A DNA stretch of 64,000 nucleotides. Source: Sequoia sempervirens. Lineage: Eukaryota > Streptophyta > Pinopsida > Cupressales > Cupressaceae. The stretch lies in NCBI GenBank assembly GCA_007258455.2, contig VDFB02000002.1:91440-155439 (forward strand). The letters are read 5' to 3'. Positions 22,305 to 33,971 of the stretch are shown in pieces (the stretch's first letter is position 1; each line of letters opens with the position of its first letter). Made by a program: the position numbers and the translations under genes. The notes beneath the pieces are model-generated. The model saw only the letters and a program-made list of their open reading frames with translations. It ran no database searches and was not told the origin of the DNA.

Positions 22305-23872
22305 TTGTACCTATGTAGACCTATGCAGGTCATACCTGCTCTACCCCATGGGGATGGGCCCCACCGTGGGCTCTCATTTTCTTAAAAATATTTTTTTTAT
22401 ATATTTTTGAAAAAAAATATATATGTAATTTTTTTATTGTTTTTTTATAAAAAACAATGTTTTTCTGTAATAAGCCAAGTTGTAAAAAAGCACCGAAGAT
22501 CATTTGACCGTCAATTTTAATCTCGCAGTTTTGCTGTGACGGCCGTTTGGACGTCAAATTTAATCTAGCACTGTGTTTTTTCCCCCTTTGGAGCTATTTT
22601 GTTCGAGAGGCCATAACTTGGGCATGCGATATCAATTTTTGGAAAACGAGATATCGTCAGAAAGCTGATTCCGTCAACTTTCCAGTGGTATGGGTATCAT
22701 TTTTTCATTTTTCTATTGGTGCATTCTACAACCAGTTGAAGTCAGAGGAGATGTTTCTAGTCCCGAGCTCGTAACTTTTGATGAGTTTCTCTATTTTTAG
22801 TTATCTCAGTGGGATTGGAAGCATCTTTCAGAACTCTTCAGTTTGATCCATGCAATTTTTTCCAAATTTAACTCCAGGTATATTTTATTTAGATTTTTGT
22901 GTTTTCACACTCTGGTGAATTACCTAGATATATTAGCTCTTGGGAACTTCTCGTTTGCATGGGATAATTCGTTTTTGGCTGTTCTTCATGTATTTTTAGT
23001 ATTTTGTCCTTTGTGGGCATTTTAATCATCATTTTTCAACAATCTTATATGTAAACACACTGAGATAAAGTGCCACACTATTGTACATGTATTTTGGGGA
23101 TTTTGCATATAAGTTTGTGACATATTTTGTACTCGCACTGTATTATAAAGTGCCATGGGGGGGTTGTGTAGTGCCTTTATTTTATCCATCACACCTTTGT
23201 CTGATGAGTGTCCCTCCATGACAACAGTGGATCCATATGATTCCAGCCTCATGCATGTGTGCTTTGTTATACACACCACTTTTTCAGTTGTAGGTGCTTT
23301 CTTGTGCACTTTCAGATGTTTTTTCTCCTTCATGCACTATAGGGTGTTACACAACATTTTAGTGGATTTTTCAGGCTGTCTCAGTTAGCATTATGGGGGG
23401 GTATTATACTGTTCATGCTAATGCTTCCTTGGTTTTTCCTTGGAAGGAATCTTCCATTCTTAGTTGATCAGTGTTTTTCAGACTATTGGTACTTGTGCCA
23501 TCTGTATCTTCATTCTAGGTGTTTGCCTTTGTTTTCCATTTGATTCGAGTAGTGTCATTGGCGGAACTCATGCAAGTTGTTGTCTTCTTGATCTTGATCA
23601 TCCTATTTTTAGAGGAGGTTCTTCAGCACCATAGCAGTCATCTTTTGACAGTTGTTTGCAACTTCTTTTGCTTCAGTGATGTTCTTCATGTCTTTCATCT
23701 CTTTTTGGAGTAGAGTTTTTCCCATGAGGTTTTCTCTATTTCTCCACTTTACAGAGATTTGGTTGTATTTGGGTAACTGATCAGGCCTAGTTGTCGGGAC
23801 CCTTGTTTTCTTTCATGCATTGTAGTTACCTTTACAATCTTGCACATGTTTGTAGTTGCACTCTTTCTCATC

Positions 23873-23882
23873 TTAAGGGGGG
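23873..23882 (+). other. Polypurine tract of the short element
   Basis: TTAAGGGGGG directly abuts the TGTTAAAG start of the 3' LTR. Confidence 0.85.
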
Positions 23883-24206
23883 TGTTAAAGTAAAAGTTTT
23901 AACTTAATTATGTTAATTAAGTTACCTTTATTCGTATCTTAAGATTTCACTTTAGTTTGCATATTATGACATTTAATAATTATATTAATTATTAAATGTC
24001 TACCTATTAGGGTTACTTTTAGGTTTTACATGATCTCCTTTTAAGGATTGATTGTTGTAATTATTTCAATTTCAAGCTAATGCAATCTCTCTTGAAGCTT
24101 GGAGAGCACCCTTTCTTTTTTGTCTCCATCTCTTCCTTTCTATGATAGGTTATTTGCATGCAAGTGATCTTCGGGGTCTGTTAAGTTGGCTTTGTCAACT
24201 TCTATA
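23883..24206 (+). repeat. 3' LTR of the short element
   Basis: Starts TGTTAAAGTAAAAG and ends TTCTATA (terminal C-to-T change from the 5' copy); 324 bp. GATTT follows. Confidence 0.92.
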
Positions 24207-24238
24207 GATTTTGGCCATTCGTTCTACTTTTTGGGCAC

Positions 24239-24246
24239 TATAAATA
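24239..24246 (+). promoter_or_regulatory. TATA box in an LTR-like remnant
   Basis: TATAAATA followed by GGGGG, in DNA that continues across the short element from about 21270. The context (TGTATTTTAAAATG near 21265, TATA, then a leader-like stretch) resembles an LTR split by the insertion, possibly the 3' LTR of the second Tat-like element. I have no second copy to prove it. Confidence 0.35.
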
Positions 24247-24249
24247 GGG

Positions 24250-25474
24250 GGTTTCCTCTCATTTTCAAGAGAGAGTTGAGTTGTAAAGACATGCTGCAGA
24301 AATTTCTAATGAAAATGCATTGACTTGGTGCATTTTCTGAGTTCTTCACATGTTTCATAATTCAATCTCCATGGTTAGATGCTTTATTTATATTTACATT
24401 GTTGTTCTAGTTAGCTTTAATCTTCTTGAATAAATTTTAGTAATGTTGTTCCATGATTATAGAAATTTCTGCTGTGTTGATGCCTTATAGTCCTTGCTAC
24501 TGGTAAATGGTCTTGTAAAGTTATTCTGGGCTGAAACTTGAAGCTTCTTTAAAATTTATCTTTTTCCATGCATGTATGTGGTGGATGAATGATAAAATAT
24601 CTACAAACCTTAGAAGATATCACATATTCCATGATATTTTAGGTTTTTTTGGTTACATGGGATCCTATTTGAAGGAAGTTGTCCATAGCAGAACCTCCAT
24701 GATCACTGTTCACAGTTAATTGCAGATCCAAGAACCTTGTCTCTTGCCTACTCTTTTTCCCTTGATTTTTAGAAAGAACTTGTGCGAAGGTTCATTGCAC
24801 ATTGTAAAGCCAAAACTTGAAGAAAACATCAAAGTTTTAGATTGTTGTTTGAATCTACAGAAAAGTGCACCTTAACTCCTATCTTAGAAACTTCAGTTTT
24901 GGATATTCACTTTGCATCCAGCTACATAAGTTTTTCCTATGAGTACCAGCAAAATGACATCAAACATCAACTAAAGAGTTCCATGCAAGTCATGACTTGC
25001 ACCAGAGAGACCTTGGGGAGATTTTTAGCAACTTGTTGTTAGTTATTTTCTTTCAAGAGAGGTAGTGCACATACGCACTGCCTGTGTTGAGAAAGTGTAC
25101 AAAAAACCCATCAACATGGATGATCTAGAAATTTTTTATGGTTGTTATTCCAATTGGTATGAGTGAGGTGGTCACCCAAAAAAAATTGTTACCATTTGAA
25201 TTTGATGCTTTTTTTCACATATAGATTGATGGAGGATTTAGTGATAGTTGGTATGTTTCACTTTAGGACATTCCTAGTCCTATCATGGTTTGGTATTATG
25301 GAGGATTAAAGGAGTTTTTGGATAAGATGGTGGTTACCTTGTTATTATAAGTATCGTTTTGGAGCATGAGAGCATGTTTAAGAATTAGATGGTACATGGT
25401 TGGCCGATGAATTTTTTCCTTTGATAGTTACTTCTATGGTTTGTATTTGTAATGTATAATGTCATGTGGGAGAA
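24250..25474. other. Non-coding spacer
   Basis: AT-rich, no domain recognised. The open frame near 24842-25042 has no features. At 25463-25474 GTGGGAGAA precedes TGTTAGGATT, which looks like a copia polypurine tract and LTR start. Confidence 0.45.
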
Positions 25475-26090
25475 TGTTAGGATTTAGGTGTCATCTACCT
25501 TGTAAATTCTATGTTATTTTACACATTTCCAACATTCTTGGAAGGTATCTCTAGACACTTAGGGTGCTACTAAAATTTAATTTGTATATTTAATTCCACC
25601 TATTATTTGCAATACATCCATAAGGGTAAGGGTTCCATTGCTAGTGGTAAATGTAACTTATGGAGAAAATTAATTAATTAATTTCCACCTCTAAGTGAAG
25701 CAATTGAAAAATAGTGGAGGATGAATATAGATTTACCTTGGCAATGGGAATTCATGAAGTGACATTTTTGGGTGCCTTGTCATCACCTCTTTAGTTTTCT
25801 CTTGTTTTGTAAACCACTAGTGGTTTCACCTTTCATGAAACTCTGTAAATTAGATCCCTAGGATATTATAATAAACACAATATATTTTAATAGGAAGGAT
25901 TATTTGTAGGAACAAGATAGAGAGTTGGATGCGTTAAGATTGTTCATAGCTACATAGGTGCTACTAGATTGGAGGTAAAGAGGAGAATGAAACTATGATT
26001 ATATTTTAATCTTTATTTCAAAGTTAATGCATTCTTGGCCTCTCTTCTTGGTGGATTCTTTTTCTCACAAGGGTTTCTCTAGGTAAATCA
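25475..26090 (+). mobile_element. Possible copia-type 3' LTR remnant
   Basis: Starts TGTTAGGATTTAGG right after GTGGGAGAA, the usual junction of copia elements. The right end is not determined; the figure given is only where the sequence character changes. No matching LTR is in the window. Confidence 0.35.
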
Positions 26091-26569
26091 TATGTTATGT
26101 GTTGTAATAATGGTGCTCAATAATTTTTCTATTTGTTGATTTAAATCTATAAAATAATTCATAGTAATCCAAGATTATGAACACTTAATTTCATATTTGT
26201 ATATAATTTGTAGATTTCTATATTATAGTATTTTAAGCCTTGTATCTCACCAAATCAATATCATAATTTGATGTTAAGAATAACTGGATTAGAGATTGTA
26301 ATTTTTCAACATGCTATTGGTGAGTATTCCATAGATGTTGAAGTGTATGTCTCATACAATATATTTAATAGGAAGCTCAAGCCAGTTTAGGCGATTTGAT
26401 AATATAAAGGGTCATTCATGTACACATAAGACATATTTTTGTATATTAAATTTTACATCAACCAATGTGAATTATGTTATGAAAAATATTACACCATTAA
26501 ATTCATTAAATTTTATAGACTTTAAATTTAATATATTTTTATTATGGGTTCTCTAAACTAGTTACTAGC
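26091..26569. other. AT-rich spacer
   Basis: No domain or repeat recognised. Confidence 0.4.
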
Positions 26570-26573
26570 CTTG

Positions 26574-27347
26574 GGGTATGTGCAGGATCATGATGGGCCA
26601 AAATGTGGCAATATGATGGGTTTTTGTAGGGTATGTGGCTGACGACTTTCTTTTTACCCAAAATTGATGAAATGAAAAAGGTTTTTAAAGGATATTATTA
26701 GCTTTCCACCAATATAAATTATGCTTTACTTTGAATTTAATAAGTAATTATTATTTATTTTCTATTTGAATTACAACTAAAGTCCTGATTGAAAAAAATC
26801 TATAACTTTCAAATGGTATCGCATTTTTTGAATCTAAACAATGTGTCACATTCTATGCTTCACATAATATAGGAATGAAAAATAAATAAATGAATTTCAT
26901 GAAGTTTAGAACAAGTGAAGGTGGTTAGACATACAAGTTTTTTTTTTAAGTTGTAATAAAAATTCATAATTAATTATTTACTTGGAAAAATTTACAAAAT
27001 ATGCATCATGTCGAGACATGAGTTATCTACTTATATCTAAAATCTTAAAAAATATTATCATTTTATTTTGGTTAGGTGGTACAGACACCTACTTCTTATT
27101 TTTTCCCGAAATTTAAGTACTATTGCATTGAAATTTCAAATTTTCACCAAATAGATTTTTATTTTCTTAAAATAAACCTAGTAGTTTAGAAACTACATTC
27201 AATTTGCTACAAATTCTATTATTACATATTTTTCAAATAATATAGATAACTCATTCAAATTTTTACGTCAAGTTGCCTAACTTTGATTTTTCTAAATTTT
27301 TTGCCACTTAAGGGCCTATTTTTTCTATGATGATCCTACACATACCT
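26574..27347. mobile_element. Non-autonomous inverted-repeat DNA transposon, copy 2 (774 bp)
   Basis: GGGTATGTGCAGGATCAT at the left and ATGATCCTACACATACCT at the right, with GTGGCAA/TTGCCAC inside. The interior aligns along its length with the copy at 7248-8033. CTTG flanks both ends (26570-26573 and 27348-27351), a second case of a 4-bp target duplication. Confidence 0.85.
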
Positions 27348-27351
27348 CTTG

Positions 27352-28466
27352 GTTCCTAATAATTGACATTTTTAAATTAATGTTTTATAAAAAAAGAATG
27401 ATGTGAGAGGTGTGGTTAATGTCCATCACATATCAACTAATTAATTTGACTTGATGCTAGAGATAGGAGACCAAACATTCAAAAATCCTCTTTCTTCATT
27501 TAGTTAGTTGGAGAAGAGAGAAGCTTTGTTGGTACATTCCCACTCTTTATTTGTTCATTTTGGAGTTAGGTTTTCCCATTGTTGACCCCTCCTTTTTTCA
27601 ATAGGTTGGATTTTTATTGGTGATGCAAAGTTTTACTTGGTTTGAGCATGTTTAGTTGAGTGGTTTGATTAGGATCCTGACTCATCTGATCAATGTCCAT
27701 GTTTCCTCATCTATTGGTCAAAAGAGAGAGGATTAATCTTCCTTCCACTACCTCCTTAGACATGTTCATTAAACATGAAAAGAAGTTGAAGAATTAGCTA
27801 GTGGTGGACAAGCCATTAGTGTAAATAACTCAATTTATTTTCTATGCCTAGTAACCACAAAAAACATAAAACATGCAAGGTCAAATGCATCACTACATCA
27901 ATTCATAGTTGGCAAAGAAGTGTTCCATGGAGATTTATCACATTTATTCTTCTTGTTTATGTCTCCCTTTGATTAATGGTCGGATTTTTTGTTCATGTGG
28001 TTGTGAACTAAATTTTAAATGTCATAAAAATATTTGATATGAATGCATAATAAGAGCATAGAAAATTACTTTAGGGTTTATGGCTTGTGAAGAAGTGGTG
28101 GTTTAGGTATATGGAAGAAGGGGGAAGAGGCTAGATAAAAAGTAAGAGAATTATGTAGGAGCAAGTGGAGAAACATAGAGTTTAGTCTATTAGGAAAATA
28201 ATGGAAATGAAAGGAGGGTGGGGATGTGAGGGGAAAAATGGAATGCATAGGTATAAGGGATACATTGGCAATTAAAAGTAGTAAAAATAAAGACAAAATA
28301 ATAGAGAATAAAAGACATAAGTAGGTAGAAAGTGGTAATAACTCTAAGAGAATACACACATGATATTTGAATTTTACTATATATAAATTTTGATAATTCA
28401 AAGCATGTGATGCCAACTACCTCTTAAAATGACTTGGGTCATGTCTCACCTTTAAATACCAATATT
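27352..28466. other. Spacer upstream of the P450
   Basis: AT-rich and non-coding. The minus-strand frame at 28078-28416 is a low-complexity L/S/F string and I do not count it as a gene. The near-identical duplicate of this region starts at 27461. Confidence 0.5.
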
Positions 28467-28783
28467 CTAGATGCATGAAAATTGTCATACTATCAAACAA
28501 AAAAAAATGAATACTCACATATCACATTAGTTAACATTGATTACACAATAACACTTCAAAAAATAAAAAAATAAATCATTTGAAAAATCGACCAGACCAA
28601 CTTTTAAGTCTTTCCAACTAGATACATAAAAAAGTCATACTATAAAACAAAAACAAAAAATTGAATACTCACATATATACATAATAACACTTCAAAAAAT
28701 TAAAAAATAAAATAAAATAATCAAATCATTTGAAAAATCCAGTCAACCTGGACCACTAGCCAGCTTTAAAGTCTTTCCAACGT
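28467..28783. repeat. Tandem ~151-bp duplication in the P450 promoter region
   Basis: Unit 1 (28467-28617) and unit 2 (28618-28783) both run from CTAGATRCATRAAAA through GTCATACTAT, AATACTCACATAT, AATAACACTTCAAAAAAT and CATTTGAAAAATC to GTCTTTCCAAC. They differ by A-run lengths and substitutions. The duplication lies 150-470 bp before the start codon. Confidence 0.8.
28741..28746 (-). promoter_or_regulatory. Possible W-box
   Basis: AGTCAA here reads TTGACT on the minus strand, the core bound by WRKY factors. It is present only in the second promoter repeat unit. Sequence match only. Confidence 0.3.
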
Positions 28784-28840
28784 GGAAGTTACATCATGAA
28801 AGACTACTTCAATCTTTCCCACCATTAAAGACCAAAGAAT

Positions 28841-28846
28841 CACGTG
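28841..28846 (+). promoter_or_regulatory. G-box, P450 promoter
   Basis: CACGTG about 96 bp before the P450 start codon. This is a typical site for bHLH/bZIP factors (jasmonate, light or stress control). It is a short motif, so support is limited. A weak ATAAAA lies at about 28882. Confidence 0.4.
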
Positions 28847-28936
28847 CGCCGACTTTGCATCACCCCATAGGATTGTGGCCATAAAATGGTGTACCGGAAG
28901 ACCAAGGAAATAAAGATTTTCTTGTTTAGAGTTAAT

Positions 28937-30542
28937 ATGGATATTCCACCGCTTTCTTGGTACTCTCTGCTCCTTACTGCTGCTTCACTTTTATTCTTTT
29001 ATCTATGGAGAAGGGAGAGTCAGACAAGGCTTCATCTTCCCCCAGGACCTCCTGCTTGGCCTATTGTTGGAAACCTCTTTCAGGTGGGAAAAAGGCCTCA
29101 CGAATCTCTGTTTGGCCTCTCTGTGAAATACGGCCCACTCATAGCTCTGCGCTTGGGCATGAAAACAACAGTCATCGTCTCCTCTCCTGCCACGGCCAAG
29201 GAGGTCCTTAAAACGCACGACGACATCTTCGCGGGGCGGTCGGTATTAGAAGCAGTCAAGTCCCTTTCCCATCACAAGTCCTCGCTAGTTTGGGGCGAAT
29301 ACGGCCCTTACTGGCGCCATCTACGACGCATTTCAACTGTCGAGCTTTTCAGCCAAAAAAGACTGGATGCTCTGCAACACCTCAGAAGAGATCAAGTGTT
29401 TCGCACGACTCGACTCATTTTCCAGGAGAAGGAAAAGATTGTGGATATTGGGCAGACGGTGTTCTGCACGTCTTTGAATTTGTTAGGCAACATGATCTTC
29501 AGCACAAGTGTCTTCGATCCGCACAATCCAGCTTCTGCTGAGCTCAAAGATACCGTCTGGAAATTAATGAAACTCATCGGAAAGCCCAATATGGCGGACT
29601 TTTTTCCCTTTCTCCGGTTCTTCGACCCCCAGGGCGTGTCCCGTGAGATGGCCATGCATTTCAGGGCGTTGTATGACTTCGCTGATACGTTCATACAGAA
29701 AAGGCTTTCCACCACCAGCCAAAGCGTTGAGCGAAACGATTCCGAGAAGGATTTTCTAGATGTTCTGCTGGATTCCAGAAGCGAAGATTTCACTCTCGTT
29801 GGTATTCGAGCCTTCATAGGCGTGAGTAATACTGCAAAGATTTATTTCTTAAAAGGTTTATAAATCTCTGATATTTTTGAGGTCTCTAATTGTTATGTTT
29901 AATTTCAGGAATTGTTTGTTGCGGGTACTGAAACAGCCACTACAACAATAGAATGGGCCATGGCAGAATTCATTCGCAATCCGCAGAAATTAAACCGACT
30001 CCGACAGGAATTGGACGAAGTAGTTGGTTACAACAGAAGAGTGGAAGAATCTGATGTAGATCGTCTATTTTATCTCCATGCAGCCGTGAAGGAAATATTC
30101 CGATTGCACCCGGCCGTTCCATTGCTGCTTCCACACAAAGCCGAAAGCTCCTGTGACATCGGGGGATTTGTGATACCCAAAGACAGCCAGGTGATAGTGA
30201 ACGCTTGGGCAATTGGGATGGACCCTTCAATTTTGGAAAAATCCTTTGGAATTTATGCCGGAGAGATTTTTGGAGGGAGAGAATAGCAAGATGGAATACA
30301 GGGGACAACACTTTGAATTAATTCCATTCGGAGCGGGAAGAAGAATTTGTCCGGCGCTTCCTTTAGCGAGCCGTATGGTTCATATTGTTTTGGCTTCTTT
30401 ACTTCATTCATTTGAGTGGAAACTTCCAGACGGGAAGAGATGTGAGCTGATGGATATGACAGACAGAACTGACGAATTTGGAATTACCTTCAAAGAGTTT
30501 AATGTAATCCCCATACCACGTCTTCCAAATCATATGTATTAG
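28937..30542 (+). CDS. Cytochrome P450, CYP76-like (CYP71 clan), two exons, one-base frameshift
   Basis: A microsomal heme monooxygenase; CYP76 relatives often oxidise terpenoids or phenolics, but the substrate cannot be read here. Exon 1 is 28937-29821 and exon 2 29909-30542, with an 87-bp phase-0 GT-AG intron. I chose the ATG at 28937 over the in-frame one at 28886 because it puts the membrane anchor (residues 8-24) and hinge (PPGPP, 35-39) in the usual places. Other motifs: WRHLR (C helix), AGTET (300-304, I helix), EIFR (357-360, ExxR), PERF and heme loop FGAGRRICPA (Cys about 442), with Ala where Gly is usual. Length about 505 residues, normal. One T too many at 30231-30234 shifts the frame after DPSI; as written it stops at 30286, before the heme cysteine. 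It is either a pseudogene or a homopolymer error. A poly(A) signal follows at 30575. Confidence 0.92.
29822..29908 (+). other. P450 intron, 87 bp
   Basis: GTGAGT donor after FIG and TTTAATTTCAG acceptor before ELFVAG. Phase 0, at the position just before the I-helix that is common in A-type plant P450 genes. Confidence 0.9.
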
Positions 30543-30574
30543 ATATCCTCGACATGTGTATTGTATGTTAAATT

Positions 30575-30580
30575 AATAAA
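30575..30580 (+). terminator. Poly(A) signal of the P450
   Basis: AATAAA 33 bases after the stop codon. Confidence 0.55.
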
Positions 30581-33500
30581 CTGGAACCATAGTCGCTAAA
30601 GTCAATTAGCTAAATTGGAGTAGCTAATTATGTCTAATGCCCAAATCATAATCTACAGTTTATCTGAAGCTAGCTTTTTTATAGCTCAAATATGTAATGG
30701 TTCTAATCTGAATCAAATATCTGAAAGTTTCTAGACTTTGTAATTATCAGAAATTTTGGATGGTTTGCCTATTCAAACGCAATTATGCGCATTTTATATA
30801 TATTAAAATATGTTTCAGTCTTATAGCCTTTTATAAGAAAAAGTCTCTAAAGGATGTGTCTCACAAAATGATGCAATATATATGTTTTTAATCATCAAAA
30901 TTGTAGTTTATATCCTAGTATAAAGGGGTAAGAGGAGTATTATAACCAGTGCAAAGGATTATAGTGAAGTTCGATAGACTACAAGATAAATAAATTAAAG
31001 TATATACACATAATCATTCATCACATCTTATAATAACGAGTACATACACATAATCATTTTATATTTGTAGTACATCAATATTAATATCTCAATACATGTT
31101 CACCTCTCATTTATATCCTTCTTACATATAATCCATCTCAACTATATTGTTATTGTATCTCTATCTCATATAGCTCTCATCTATCTTCTATATATTCACT
31201 CCTCATATCTTCTTATCTAATCTATCTAATATGCATATTGTTACATATATGAATGTCTTCCTCTTCTTTGTTATGACCCTTAGGTTTTGTTGTATATTAG
31301 TAGTAATTTTTGCATTTAATTTTCAATGGCTTTATTCTTGGCAATCTTGCTCAATGTGTGTTTCTTTATGTTGCCAACCCATAGAGCTCTTATGGGTTTT
31401 CACCATTAGCCTCCATTAGGAAAGAAATTAAGGTTTTGATCCTAACGGGAGTCAAGTGGCTCTATCCTTCCAACACACTATTTGAATTTAGCCAATGATA
31501 ATAAGGGTGAAGCATCAAGATCTCCTACAAGGTCACCCGTTTGAGTACTACTTTTAGTCAAGTGCATTGAATGATGGAGTCTCCCTACAAGACCAAGTCA
31601 ACTTAGCTTGCTATCCCATGTGTACAATCTATAGCAAGTGTTGTGCCTTATGAATTTATCTTTATTTATTTCATTTGGCTCATCTAATGACATGTAGGGG
31701 GTTATTATTCATAATTTAAGATTTAACTGCATATATTTTTAGTCAAACTCATTCACCCATATTTCTTGAGTAGTAATACACACAAATTCATATCTCATGA
31801 GCATGAATGACTAAATTATCACTCATTACATCTGAGTAATTCTCATAGGGGTGAAGTATGATGAGTTATAAGAGGTCACCCATTTGTGCTTTGAGTGAAA
31901 TAAATGTGGCTCAATTGGGGAATGTAATGGTACCATGATGATCAATGGGGTAATAGATTAGATATATGTTTAAATTAATTTTATTTTGAATTCGAATGCA
32001 TAAGATTACTTTCTTGAGCTATGACTATTAATATAATAAACTAAAAATTATGTGTAAGTGTCCAGGTCTATTACCAATGGGAACCAAGGTCACATGGTAA
32101 ACCTAATTGTGTTTAGCTAGTTAATCCAACCCTAATTCATATGGAAGAACTAAGGTCACGCGTGTTTTAGATTTTGTTATTGTAATGTGAATGTGTTTCT
32201 TAAGTGATGGGAAATTATTGTAATTTCTTATATGGATTTAATGTTGTATGGTTTAAATTGTGTTAAAGGATCTTAGGTTGAAAAGAAAGGTCAATTAAGT
32301 GGTTAATTTTGAAGTACCTTTCTTAGGGGTTTTTAAATGGTTTAAGTGATTATTTTTATTCCCTTTGGTCAATTTTAAGATTCTAGGTTATAGGACTATG
32401 GATTAAGGTCATTTTGGACTTTAGAAATTAATATAAATTTTCTAACCTCCTAAAATTACCATTTTCAAATAGTGAAAATTTGTAAAGGTGGTTAGGATGA
32501 TATTAAGTGAGGTGTCACCACCCCATCCAACCCTCTAGTTTGTTTTTGGGTTTTTGGGTATAGGATAAGGCTCTCCATTACTCACCATAGGTGAGGAAAT
32601 TGATACCATATAAGAACCTAAAAAAATAAAGAATACTTAACAAGCGCAATGAATAATTTGAAATATGTATGAAGTCAACCAAATGTATTAGCCAAAAAGG
32701 CATGCATATAAAGGTGGGAGGAAGGCACTCGACTTCCATGAAATGAGGGTAGGAATCCTCACTCATGTGGTGGTGGTAAGTTTCCTATAATGAACATAGC
32801 ATGAGGTGTCAAAAGTGAGTTGACACCTCTAAAACCTCCTAACTAACTTGAAACCTCATGATAGCAAGTGTCAAGGGATGCCTAAATAGGCTTAAAGCTA
32901 AGTGTATGCAAAATATACACTAACAAATGATGGCCTCTCTTTTAAGGGAATCTCCCAAGTGTACTTGGGAGCTTTCAAAAGGAGGTAGGTGTCACTAGGG
33001 TATGATTCCTAGGCTTAGAGTGAGATGTAATTGGGATGTGACAAGTGTAACCTCCACATTTAAAGATGGAGGGAGAAATTTTTAGAAAATTTTAAAGAAA
33101 AAATGTAAGTATTGAGAGAACAATGAGTGGAAGGTTAGCTAAGTTTGCAAAAGCTAGGAGGATTTGGGTGAGGAATTCATCAAGATTCACAAGCTTTGTT
33201 TGGAAAACCTCTAATTAAGGTATGATCCTAAACAATTTGTGAAATTTAAGTAGAAATTCATGAATGAATCTTTGTGTTATTAGTGTTTGTTCATGTGTGT
33301 GAAATTTTGTGCTCTATATGTTTTATTTTGGGTACTTGTTTTATGCGTTTTCTTTGGTGTGGATAGTATTGTTGGAAAAGCTCTCCAAATTGATTGAGAG
33401 AACCCTATGTATTTGTAGTAGACTTAATAGGTCCATTATGGGGAAATTATTAGGGTAAGAGTACCCTTATTTGCATCTTGTGAATTTGGGATCTATGGAG

Positions 33501-33971
33501 ATGTTGTGGGTTGCGAAGGAACAATGGAATGTACTATTGTGATATATTATGAAAATAATTTTGACTAATTTTTATAATTATTTTGAAAATGACAATGTCC
33601 AAAAATCTCCTTCTTCCTGATTCTCTTGAGAGTGCCATTATGTTGTGTTTACTTGGGTGTATTTAGGAAATCCTACTATGATTTAATGTGTTGTATTTTT
33701 ATGATTTTTGTGTGTTGAGTGTCTAAATGTTTCTTGGTTTACCTTATAACCCCAAGCTTTGGGATGGACTAACTTCTAGTTGTATAGGTGGGAGGAGAGC
33801 TCCAATTTGGTGTTAGAAATAATTTTTTAATGTTGGAAATGTGTAGGTTGAGGTTATTGCTTGAAAGATTCACTCATTTTAGAAATCAATAATATTGTTC
33901 ATTTTTTGTTACAATTATTTTATGAATAGTTTAGGAAGGTTTATAAGTCTCATTGCCTCATGGTTCTGTAG
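30581..33971. other. Spacer downstream of the P450
   Basis: About 3.4 kb of AT-rich DNA with no recognisable domain. Short open frames (for example 31231-31419, and 32578-32766 minus) show no features. It may hold very old repeats but none I can name. Confidence 0.45.

Larger units (their letters stand above)
21347..24206 (+). mobile_element. Complete short non-autonomous LTR retrotransposon (2,860 bp)
   Basis: Two LTRs (21347-21668 and 23883-24206), a primer binding site, a polypurine tract and a perfect 5-bp target duplication (GATTT at 21342-21346 and 24207-24211) define a complete insertion. The 2.2-kb interior has no gag or pol domain, so it depends on enzymes from another element. By eye the LTRs differ at about 25 positions, so the insertion is not recent. 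It split a piece of DNA whose two halves are 21231-21346 and 24212 onward. The interior has inverted GTGCAGGT repeats near 22266-22304 and G7 runs near 23157 and 23394. Confidence 0.92.

Noticed and set aside
23155..23388. 77-codon frame inside the short LTR element
   Set aside because: No domain, and it overlaps a minus-strand frame of similar size; typical chance frames in T-rich DNA.
28078..28416. 112-codon minus-strand frame upstream of the P450 (and its twin at 42941-43279)
   Set aside because: Low-complexity L/S/F-rich translation of a purine-rich stretch, with no domain or gene signals.
29392..29817. 141-codon minus-strand frame opposite P450 exon 1 (also 44255-44680)
   Set aside because: Shadow of the P450 coding strand, with no independent features.
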